NCBI RefSeq assembly: GCF_003344345.1
Contig: NZ_QPIP01000097.1
Location: 1-6,411, forward strand
Direction of reading: 5' to 3'
Source of the DNA: Wolbachia endosymbiont of Cylisticus convexus
Lineage (GTDB): Bacteria > Pseudomonadota > Alphaproteobacteria > Rickettsiales > Anaplasmataceae
Length of the DNA stretch: 6,411 nucleotides
This document shows, one piece after another, positions 1 to 5,490 of this stretch (the stretch's first letter is position 1; each line of letters opens with the position of its first letter). Under the pieces are notes generated by a model. The model saw only the letters and a list, made by a program, of their open reading frames with translations, made no database searches and was not told the DNA's origin. The position numbers and the translations under genes are program-made.

Positions 1-8
1 CATCAACT

Positions 9-169
9 ATGTTTTTTAAAATTTTTTGAATTTAGTCTTATTACAACTCTTATTTATAGTTTTGTATTCTTATTCAATTGAAAAACGTATTTTTGGCAAT
101 AAAAACCCTAGTTCATTACAGAAAGAAATTTATATCAAACAACTACCACTGCTTAGATCTTATGATTAA
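9..169 (+). pseudogene. Possible broken small membrane protein (septum-initiator/FtsB-like pattern)
   Basis: An open frame from 20 to the TAA at 167-169 encodes a strongly hydrophobic stretch (LVLLQLLFIVLYSYS) followed by a charged segment (IEKRIFGNKNPSSLQKEIY). An ATG at 9-11 with codons MFFKIF lies in another frame and would join it if the T-run at 22-27 had one more T, suggesting a one-base deletion in a homopolymer. A single N-terminal membrane helix followed by Y-x(n)-FGN and a Leu/Lys/Glu-rich tail resembles the FtsB/DivIC septum-formation-initiator family, usually about 90-110 residues. Here the frame ends after about 52 codons, right where the inverted repeat of the neighbouring IS110 element begins, so the C-terminus may have been cut off by insertion. 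In such A+T-rich DNA a frame of this length could also be chance. The family match is from memory of the pattern only. Confidence 0.25.
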
Positions 170-211
170 TGAATATGTGCTTTAAATTTGTGTGGCGCGC
201 ATATTCATTAA
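166..211. repeat. Inverted repeat / hairpin 3' of the IS110 transposase
   Basis: TTAATGAATATGTGC (166-180) and GCGCATATTCATTAA (197-211) are inverted copies of 15 nt with a single difference, which forms a G-U wobble in RNA. The 16-nt loop contains TTGTGTGG (188-195). It lies about 20 bp beyond the transposase stop codon on the minus strand. It could be the element's right end or a factor-independent stop for transcription leaving the transposase, although no clean T-run follows in either direction. The left arm overlaps the last codons of the 9-169 frame, so the insertion boundary probably lies here. Confidence 0.6.
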
Positions 212-231
212 CCTATTTTCTTATGCAGATT

Positions 232-1179
232 TTAAAAATTTGCGTTAATTGCTTCTTTAAGCCTTGCATTAGCAATCACTATAATTTTGCGCATTAGAGC
301 TGTTATGACTACCATCTTCTTTTTACCTCTACCAATGAGAGCAGAATAAAAAGCACCAAGTGCAGATTTAGTCCTTGAAGCAGCCATCGCAGATGTAAAA
401 AGCTTTTCACGAACGTTCCTTCTGCCACCACTTATTCTGCGATAACCAATAGCTTTACCACTTTCTTTTGGATGCGGGGCAACTCCAGCAAGACTAGCAA
501 CTTCTTGCCTGCTTAAGTAGCCAAGTTCTGGCATCAAGCATACAAAATCTTGTGATAACTTTTTACCTATTCCTGGTACTGTTCTTATGATTTTTTGGCG
601 CTTTTTTAACTCTGGATTCTCATCGATAATTTTTTGTATGGCATCATTGAGCTCATCTATTTGACTGTTAAAAAAGTCAATAGTTTTTTGGCAACTTTCT
701 TTTATATAGTCGTTTTCAGGTGCTTTCAGTCTACATTTCTCTTGAGCTCTTATTTGTGTAAGGTCATCACGACGTTGACAAAGTGCAGCTAAGGCTGTTT
801 GTTCTTTTGACATAGGCACAAATAGAGATAGAGTACTATAACGCTCAAATCCATATTGAGCAAGGGCTCTTGCATCTGATTGATCAGACTTTGCTAAAAT
901 TCCATGAGATAAGGTAAAGCTTTTTACTTTGCGAGTATTAGCTCGATGTACAGCAACATTCTTATCAACCAGAAAGTGTGCTAAGCCAAGCTCATATTTT
1001 CCTGTATTTTCCAAAGTTACAAAAGAATTAGGTAGAATATTTGAAAAATTTTGAAACAATTGTTGCCAACCAGCAGCATTATTATCAAACTTGATAGTGT
1101 TCTTTTGGTTGTGAACTGCAGCAACATTTTTAAATTTTCCGATATCAATGCCAATAAAATTTTGATAAGATGTAATCAT
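232..1179 (-). CDS. IS110-family transposase (DEDD recombinase), intact
   Basis: This 315-residue protein cuts and rejoins DNA to move its own element. The N-terminal RuvC-like domain carries the acidic set D12 (GIDIG), E57 (LENTG), D99 and D102 (KSDQSDA). A helical, coiled-coil-like linker spans about 125-195. The C-terminal Transposase_20 domain starts at VPGIGKK (201-207) and includes KESG, with S240 as the likely catalytic serine, then SGGRRNVREKL (250-260). These positions correspond closely to those described for IS621 (D11, E60, D102, D105, S241). Length is normal for the family and there is no internal stop or frameshift. The ATG at 1177-1179 is supported by GAGG (1185-1188) five bases upstream. 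It is the only one of the four transposase genes here that appears functional. Members of this family are now known to be guided by an element-encoded bridge RNA, and the upstream sequence is consistent with one. Confidence 0.95.
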   Translation of the reverse strand: MITSYQNFIGIDIGKFKNVAAVHNQKNTIKFDNNAAGWQQLFQNFSNILPNSFVTLENTGKYELGLAHFLVDKNVAVHRANTRKVKSFTLSHGILAKSDQSDARALAQYGFERYSTLSLFVPMSKEQTALAALCQRRDDLTQIRAQEKCRLKAPENDYIKESCQKTIDFFNSQIDELNDAIQKIIDENPELKKRQKIIRTVPGIGKKLSQDFVCLMPELGYLSRQEVASLAGVAPHPKESGKAIGYRRISGGRRNVREKLFTSAMAASRTKSALGAFYSALIGRGKKKMVVITALMRKIIVIANARLKEAINANF

Positions 1180-1185
1180 AATAAC

Positions 1186-1365
1186 CTCGATTAGTTTTAG
1201 TTAATTTAAGATTGTAAACGGGTGCATATGTATGTCCCACACAACTATTCAAACGTATCGAGAGATAGGGCTAGTGTACCTTGATGAGCACGGTTGTATA
1301 GCCATTATTCTAGCGGTCGCACACGCCCGTGATAACTCCATTCCTATAGTGAGTGGAGTTATCTT
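1186..1365 (-). ncRNA. Candidate IS110 bridge RNA (upstream of transposase)
   Basis: In IS110-subgroup elements such as IS621, a roughly 177-nt bridge RNA is transcribed from the non-coding end 5' of the transposase. It consists of a 5' stem-loop, a target-binding loop and a donor-binding loop. Here, reading on the minus strand, the region starts with a 13-bp hairpin (1363 to 1331). Next comes ACGGG (1330-1326), which can pair with CCCGT (1222-1218), extended by TGC/GCA after a 4-nt bulge; this would close a multi-branched domain. Inside it, GCTAG (1314-1310) can pair with CTAGC around a 35-nt loop ending near 1275. This region is clearly less A+T-rich than its flanks and has no open frame of note. 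The ends are approximate and the loop assignments are inference. Confidence 0.45.
1331..1363 (-). repeat. Strong hairpin at the left end of the IS110 element
   Basis: GATAACTCCA (1331-1340) and TGGAGTTATC (1354-1363) are perfect 10-nt inverted copies. The stem extends inward by three further pairs (T1341-G1353, T1342-A1352, C1343-G1351), leaving a 7-nt loop (1344-1350), for 13 bp in total. Its position about 150-180 bp upstream of the transposase start matches the 5' stem-loop of an IS110 bridge RNA. It is not followed by a T-run on the minus strand, which argues against a simple terminator. Confidence 0.85.
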
Positions 1366-1380
1366 CCCTCTTATCTCCTT

Positions 1381-2020
1381 TATATCATATTTTTAACTTA
1401 CAATATTCTACTTGTTTCTTTCTGATAGCTAAACAAATTTTAGCTAGGGCGAATAATAGGCACAATATTCTGCATTCTTTATACACACTTTTTATATCAT
1501 AAGCCGCATCTGCTCGAAATGTTATATTTATCACTGACTTCCTCTAACATATCGCAGACCGGCACAGCAACACCACTATTCTTATCATTTACGTTTAAAA
1601 CAACATGTAGTTTTCTTACTTGACCATAACCACTGTATTCGAGTATTATGCCCACCGTTATTATTGTAGATACTAACTCTAGTGCTATCTACGGCAATTT
1701 CAATATTTTCCAAATCATCTTTATTGGTTCTATGGTCATCAATCTTCAAATTAAGCTTTTTAAATCTTCTGGAAGCTTGTGTATAGTGATAACCTTAAGT
1801 TTTTTGCCTATTTGTACCATATAACCTTTTACAAAACCTACAGCTTGTCTCAAGCCAATTCTAAAAAGATATGTGTATTAACTTTATCACTATAAGTGTA
1901 CCTGCAACTTTTGGACTATTTTCATACCAATTTTCTATTAACAAAATGAAAAACATTTCCTCTTTTTTTGAGAAACTCGTTATATTCTCTTTGGTTACTT
2001 ACTCTCATTTTTTGCGGCAT
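1381..2020 (-). pseudogene. IS5-family transposase remnant, frameshifted and 3'-truncated
   Basis: The minus strand reads as a DDE transposase in shifted frames. It starts at an ATG (2018-2020, MPQKMRVSNQREYNEFLKKR), runs to an in-frame TGA, then continues with FRIGLRQAVGFVKGYM, YTQASRRFKKLNLK and AVDSTRVSIYNNNGGH. After another shift come YSGYGQVRKLHVVLNVND and finally FRADAAYDIKSVYKECR. These are characteristic blocks of IS5-type transposases. The first catalytic Asp is the DST codon at 1687-1689, and the second is in RADAAYD (about 1508-1510). The segment that should carry the catalytic Glu and the C-terminus is absent: recognisable sequence fades near 1381-1420, where the IS110 element begins. 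At least four frame disruptions are present, so it is inactive. No terminal inverted repeat could be identified. Confidence 0.8.
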
Positions 2021-2119
2021 AAGTTATACTTGTTTGAAAAATGCTTATTTTACAACAAAATGCGTTACTAACCATATATTGAAAAGCTTTTCTCCTTACA
2101 ATATAACACTAGCTATTCA

Positions 2120-2753
2120 ACAAAGCCTTGCGGGTTTGCAAAAGTATGCAATTACTTTGCAAAGAGTGATAAATTAGATGCAAAATTATTAGAAAAATAT
2201 GCTGAATTTATCACGAAGAATGATGAGATAAAAGAATGTGTAGCTTCACAAAAGCATGAGGAATTGAAAGAGCAATTGAGCGCAGATATGCAAACAAGTG
2301 CCGTTTGCAACAGGAAAAGCCAGAAAATATATAGAAAGACAGATAGAATTTGCAAAAGAGCAAGTTAGGAAAGATATAGAAGAACTCTGATCCTGATTTG
2401 AAGGAAAAAAGCGATACAATGACTAGGCATTGGACGAAAAACTGCAAGTATCTTACTCATAGAAGTACCTGGACTCGGTAGGTTAGATAATAAGGAAATA
2501 GCCTGTTTAGTTGCCAAAAACCAACGAAAGCGGAAGGAAAATAAGCAAAGCTCAAATCATAGGTGGCAGATTTTATGCTCGAAAAGCATTATACATGTCT
2601 GCTGTGGTTGCAATGCGTCATAATAAAAAAATGAAAGTATTTTACCAGCGTTTAGTTGACTCTGGCAAAGCCGCTAAAGTTGCTGTAATGAGAAAAATCA
2701 TAGTTTGCTTAAATGCTATGATAAAAAATAATAATTTTTATCTTGATGCTTAA
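2120..2753 (+). pseudogene. Second IS110-family transposase, decayed
   Basis: The plus strand carries the later two thirds of an IS110 transposase broken across frames. Recognisable blocks in order are FAK-SMQLL (from 2135), AKSDKLDAKLLEKYAEF (from about 2159, containing the second Asp pair of the DEDD set), a helical linker ARKYIERQIEFAKEQV (about 2317-2366), DSDPDLKEKSDT, GIGRKTASILLIEVPGLG, and finally an intact-looking tail from NESGRK to FYLDA ending at TAA 2751-2753. That tail holds the Transposase_20 serine (ESG), the GGRFYARKALYM block and VMRKIIVCLNAM. The N-terminal region with the first Asp and the Glu is missing or unrecognisable, and at least five small indels separate the blocks. 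It differs clearly in sequence from the intact copy at 232-1179, so it belongs to another IS110 lineage. Its 5' boundary is uncertain (somewhere in 2021-2135), and nothing else was recognised in 2021-2119. Confidence 0.85.
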
Positions 2754-2785
2754 GACGGTAGATTCCAGACTGGAATGACACCGTC
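2754..2785. repeat. Nested palindrome immediately after the IS110 remnant
   Basis: GACGGT (2754-2759) pairs with ACCGTC (2780-2785), and inside it ATTCCAG (2762-2768) pairs with CTGGAAT (2770-2776), giving a compact cruciform or hairpin. It begins directly after the TAA at 2751-2753. The CTGGAATGACACC core looks like the palindromic intergenic repeats I associate with Wolbachia. It may act as a transcription stop but has no U-run. Confidence 0.7.
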
Positions 2786-2886
2786 TGCTACGTCAATTGC
2801 CCACAAACCACAATGTTTGTACAGTTGTTTGTCTGGGCACTGGGATGACACCTTCCTGCTAGACAATGTTCATACAGATGTGCGTC
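2770..2886. repeat. Imperfect tandem repeat (Wolbachia-type intergenic repeat)
   Basis: Copy 1 (2770-2833) and copy 2 (2840-2886) share three blocks in the same order: CTGGAATGACACC versus CTGGGATGACACC, ACCGTCTGCTACGTCAA versus ACCTTCCTGCTAGACAA, and ACAATGTTTGTACAGTTG versus ACAATGTTCATACAGATG (15 of 18 identical). Copy 2 lacks about 17 nt between the second and third blocks. In copy 1, GCCC-ACAAAC (2799-2808) can also pair with GTTTGT-ct-GGGC (2827-2838). No coding frame is apparent. It fills most of the gap between the IS110 remnant and the TerC gene. Confidence 0.65.
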
Positions 2887-2937
2887 ACGCGCTGATTAGA
2901 TTTTTGCTTCGTGTAAAATAGTTTTGAAAGAGGTCTG

Positions 2938-3630
2938 CTACATTTTCTTTACGCTACCTATAACTTCCACAAGCAATGCAAACATAAATGAAGAATACAA
3001 ATATGCTTTTGGTAATTCTATGTGAAGCCCTTCAAGTGTTAGATATACACCGACGAGTAAAATAAATAGAATGGCAATTACTTTTAAGCTTGGGTTTGAT
3101 TTTATTAACTGAGCGGTATAACTTGATGAAAATAGCATTGCTAATATGGAAAATGTAAATGCTATAGCAATAATTATCATATTGTGAGTTAATGCTATGG
3201 CAGTTAATATTGAATCAACCGAAAAAACTAAATCTATTAATATAATTTGTAGCACAACTAAAAAAAATTGTGATTTAACGTTCGCCTTTGTTTTGTTCTC
3301 CTTATGTACAAAAATGTCGCTCCATAACTCCATAGAGCTTTTAACAATAAGGAATAACCCTCCTGCAATCATAAGTAAATCCTTTACTGAGATATCCAGT
3401 GATACGGCGTGAAATATAGGTTTTTGCATTGATAATATATATGATGTAAAAAATAGTATTACAAAACGCATCAATAGCGCTAGGCTAAAACCTATAAGGC
3501 GCGCTCTTTCTCTCAGCAGATTTGGCACCTTATCTATTGCTAGAGAAATAAAGATTAAATTGTCTATACCAAGTATAGTTTCAAGTAGCGTAAGTATCAA
3601 TAAAGTCCAAGTATCGGCTAGCATTTTCAT
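2938..3630 (-). CDS. TerC-family integral membrane protein
   Basis: This 230-residue inner-membrane protein is of the TerC/Alx/YgdQ type. The family's best-supported roles are manganese export and the metalation of secreted enzymes; the name comes from tellurite-resistance operons, but no other ter genes are present here. About seven hydrophobic segments are visible (roughly 5-28, 41-63, 84-97, 121-140, 147-168, 182-203, 208-226). The two family signature motifs are intact: ETILGIDNLIF (17-27) in the first helix and IDLVFSVDSI (132-141) in the fourth, whose acidic residues E17, D23, D133 and D139 are presumed to line the ion path. The usual Lys/Glu-rich cytosolic loop follows the third helix (about 101-120). 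Length is typical of the short, single-domain members without CBS domains. The ATG at 3628-3630 has only a weak ribosome site (GGA adjacent, AAAGG about 12 bases upstream); Met3 is an alternative start. It is transcribed divergently from the malonyl-CoA decarboxylase gene. Confidence 0.92.
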   Translation of the reverse strand: MKMLADTWTLLILTLLETILGIDNLIFISLAIDKVPNLLRERARLIGFSLALLMRFVILFFTSYILSMQKPIFHAVSLDISVKDLLMIAGGLFLIVKSSMELWSDIFVHKENKTKANVKSQFFLVVLQIILIDLVFSVDSILTAIALTHNMIIIAIAFTFSILAMLFSSSYTAQLIKSNPSLKVIAILFILLVGVYLTLEGLHIELPKAYLYSSFMFALLVEVIGSVKKM

Positions 3631-3841
3631 TCCAAAGTCAGCCTTTGTACTTTACAATAGATGTGTAAAAATTAAGTAACTTCGCTCAGGTAATTAGAAA
3701 TCAACCTTGCCCAGAAAAGGGGAAAAGGGCATTTTTATAATAAAAGTGTTTTTTTAAGAAGAGTAATAAGATTGAAAATCTAACTCTCTTTACGAAAATT
3801 TTAAGCAGGTTCTAAGATAATTGTACCATGAAAGTATATGC

Positions 3842-3870
3842 TTGCTATGTAGACTAATATTTTTTTTAAT
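3842..3870 (+). promoter_or_regulatory. Putative sigma-70 promoter for malonyl-CoA decarboxylase
   Basis: TTGCTA (3842-3847, 4 of 6 matches to the -35 consensus) and TTTAAT (3865-3870, 5 of 6 matches to the -10 consensus) are separated by exactly 17 bp. This places a start near 3877 and a leader of about 24 nt before the ATG at 3901. The leader ends in AGAGGA (3891-3896), a good ribosome site four bases from the ATG. In A+T-rich DNA such matches can arise by chance. The rest of the divergent 3631-3841 interval holds a purine-rich stretch (3713-3729) and no convincing promoter for the TerC gene. Confidence 0.4.
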
Positions 3871-3900
3871 TTAAGATAGATACACAGTTAAGAGGAACCT

Positions 3901-5277
3901 ATGGCAAAAGAATCATTAGCAAAAACTGATATAGTAAAAGTTGAAGATAAGAAAGCAGTAAAAGGCTTTTTTAAAATATTAGGTGAAGTAGCAGATGCTG
4001 TAAGGTCATGGGTTGGCAATATTAGCCCTGATTTAAGTAGTAGTCGCGATATCGATAGTTTAGTCTTGAAGATGAACGAATGCTTAAACCCAAAGGGAGG
4101 AGAAGTCTCAGCACGTAAAAACACTGTATCTCTTGGTAATCTTTACTTGAGTTTATCAGAGAAAGGTAAAATAAAATTTTTACAAACCCTGGCAGAAAAA
4201 TTTAGTCTACATAAAGAAGAAATAGATGAGAAAATAAAAGAATACAAAGAAAATCAAAATCCCGAGTTAAACTACAAATTTGAACAGGATTTAATAAAAA
4301 TTCTTGAATCACCACGTTCTAAAATATTAAAGCAATTTATTTCTTTACCAGAAGGCCTCAAGTTTATTGTTAATATGCGTTCTGATGTGCTTAAGCTAAA
4401 GAACCAATATAGAAGTTTGGATCCACTAGAGAACGAATTAAAAAATATACTCTATACTTGGGTTGATGTTGATCTACTTGATCTTCGTCAAATCACCTGG
4501 GATTCACCTGCATCATTGCTAGAAAAACTTATAAAATATGAAGCTGTGCATGAAATTTCTTCTTGGGGTGACTTAAAAAATAGGCTGGATTCTGATCATC
4601 TCTGTTTTGCTTTTTTTCATTACAAGATACCAAACGAACCTCTAATTTTTGTAGAGGTTGCATTGGTGAATAAGATTGCAGATAGCATTCAACACCTTTT
4701 AGATGAATCAGTACCTTCAAGTGATCCAAGTAGTGCAAGCACTGCTATATTCTATTCAATATCAAATACTCAAGCAGGGTTATCTGGAATTAGTCTTGGT
4801 AATTTCTTAATCAAAAGGGTTGTAGAAAAGCTATCGCAGGAATTTAAAAGCATAAAAGCGTACGCAACTCTTTCTCCAATACCTGGCTTTACGAAATGGC
4901 TGAAAAATCAAGATGTAGCTTCATTAGGTAAGCTTAATATCAAACAATCAGGTGCAGAAATTTTAGAAAGCATAAAAACTAACGTTGAATGCGAAAAACA
5001 GTGCCTACTGAAACTTTGTGCACACTATTTGCTAAAGGTTAAAAGCAGTAGTGGCGGTGCTTATGATCCGGTGGCACACTTTCATTTAAGCAATGGTGCA
5101 TCAATCAAACAACTCAACTGGATGGCAGATACTTCTGAAAAAGGCATTAGTCAGTCAGCCGGGATGATGGTGAATTATCTGTATGAATTGCCTAAAATAA
5201 ATAACAATCATGAGAATTATATGATTAATAAAGCGATCTCTTGCTCAAAGCAGGTTTCTTCTCTATTGAAGGGATAA
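3901..5277 (+). CDS. Malonyl-CoA decarboxylase
   Basis: This 458-residue cytosolic enzyme converts malonyl-CoA to acetyl-CoA and CO2, which opposes acetyl-CoA carboxylase and limits fatty-acid precursor supply or detoxifies malonyl-CoA. The N-terminal helical domain (about 75-190) is followed by the GNAT-fold catalytic domain (about 191-430). Diagnostic blocks align with the human enzyme from memory: HEISSWGDLKNRL (217-229), PNEPLIFVEVAL (244-255), FYSISNTQAGLSGISLGNFL (284-303), TLSPIPGFTKWL (323-334) and DPVAHFHLSNGA (389-400). S325 and H395 correspond to the human catalytic Ser329 and His423, so the active site looks intact. Length matches the mature mammalian protein. No export signal and no peroxisomal C-terminal tripeptide is seen; the first 40 residues are Lys-rich and poorly conserved. 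The ATG is fixed by AGAGGA four bases upstream. It stands alone, divergent from TerC and convergent with an IS110 pseudogene. A very weak hairpin (ATGCTTT 5287-5293 with AAAGCAT 5316-5322) follows the stop. Confidence 0.95.
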   Translation: MAKESLAKTDIVKVEDKKAVKGFFKILGEVADAVRSWVGNISPDLSSSRDIDSLVLKMNECLNPKGGEVSARKNTVSLGNLYLSLSEKGKIKFLQTLAEKFSLHKEEIDEKIKEYKENQNPELNYKFEQDLIKILESPRSKILKQFISLPEGLKFIVNMRSDVLKLKNQYRSLDPLENELKNILYTWVDVDLLDLRQITWDSPASLLEKLIKYEAVHEISSWGDLKNRLDSDHLCFAFFHYKIPNEPLIFVEVALVNKIADSIQHLLDESVPSSDPSSASTAIFYSISNTQAGLSGISLGNFLIKRVVEKLSQEFKSIKAYATLSPIPGFTKWLKNQDVASLGKLNIKQSGAEILESIKTNVECEKQCLLKLCAHYLLKVKSSSGGAYDPVAHFHLSNGASIKQLNWMADTSEKGISQSAGMMVNYLYELPKINNNHENYMINKAISCSKQVSSLLKG

Positions 5278-5358
5278 TTTATAATAATGCTTTAAAGTAT
5301 ATGAGAATGTTCAAAAAAGCATACGCGTCAAGTTAAGGAAAAGTGGCATAAGAAAGAT

Positions 5359-5375
5359 ACCGTCTTGCTAGTCAA
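5359..5375. repeat. Distant copy of the 17-nt intergenic repeat block
   Basis: ACCGTCTTGCTAGTCAA here resembles ACCGTCTGCTACGTCAA (2780-2796) and ACCTTCCTGCTAGACAA (2850-2866) in the tandem repeat upstream of TerC. It is the only recognisable part of that repeat in the 5278-5400 spacer, where I otherwise see only a 28-codon open stretch (about 5319-5402) with no family resemblance. Confidence 0.4.
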
Positions 5376-5400
5376 CAAAAAAATTACTCAAGCTGTATCA

Positions 5401-5490
5401 TAAAATCAAAAAATACTTCTGATTGTGTAACAGTACACAGATTACAGTTAGTGAATATGTTGAATGGATTGGAAGCATTTTTTGATTTTA
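5401..5490. repeat. Long inverted repeat at the 3' edge of the third IS110 element
   Basis: The 19-nt arms at 5401-5419 (TAAAATCAAAAAATACTTC) and 5472-5490 (GAAGCATTTTTTGATTTTA) are inverted copies with one difference, which is a wobble pair in RNA. They enclose a 52-nt loop that holds a smaller hairpin, TGTGT/ACACA (about 5425-5440). The right arm includes the stop codon (5488-5490) of the transposase pseudogene, so the structure belongs to the mobile element. It may be the sub-terminal inverted repeat or part of the 3' bridge-RNA locus of an IS1111-like element, or a two-way terminator between the convergent genes. Confidence 0.75.

Larger units (their letters stand above)
166..1375 (-). 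mobile_element. IS110-family insertion sequence, apparently complete
   Basis: The element is inferred from an intact IS110 transposase (232-1179, minus), a structured upstream non-coding region (about 1186-1365) and a hairpin-bearing downstream segment (166-211). IS110 elements generally lack the terminal inverted repeats and target duplications of DDE elements, so the ends cannot be read from the sequence alone. I place the left end near 1365-1380, just outside the 33-nt hairpin and next to IS5-derived sequence, and the right end near or just beyond the 166-211 hairpin. A longer non-coding region 5' of the gene than 3' fits the IS110 subgroup proper rather than the IS1111 subgroup. Both boundaries could be wrong by tens of bases. 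Confidence 0.5.

Noticed and set aside
1871..2447. Several short open frames of 66-78 codons on both strands
   Set aside because: They overlap the IS5 and IS110 remnants in the wrong frames, and their cysteine/phenylalanine-rich translations look like out-of-frame A+T-rich DNA.
3197..3412. Open frame on the plus strand inside the TerC gene
   Set aside because: It is antisense to an intact gene with clear family motifs and has no ribosome site or recognisable content.
3709..3730. Terminator-like GCCC...GGGC stem followed by T-rich sequence
   Set aside because: The stem is only 4 bp with a 14-nt loop, and no gene ends there.
4529..4738. Open frame on the minus strand inside the malonyl-CoA decarboxylase gene
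   Set aside because: Antisense to a well-conserved coding region; its composition reflects the opposite frame. The same applies to the minus-strand frame at 3888-4124.
5319..5402. Open stretch of about 28 codons (HTRQVKEKWHKKDTVLLVNK...)
   Set aside because: It has no start codon or ribosome site and no recognised family, and it overlaps a dispersed intergenic repeat; too short to support as a gene.
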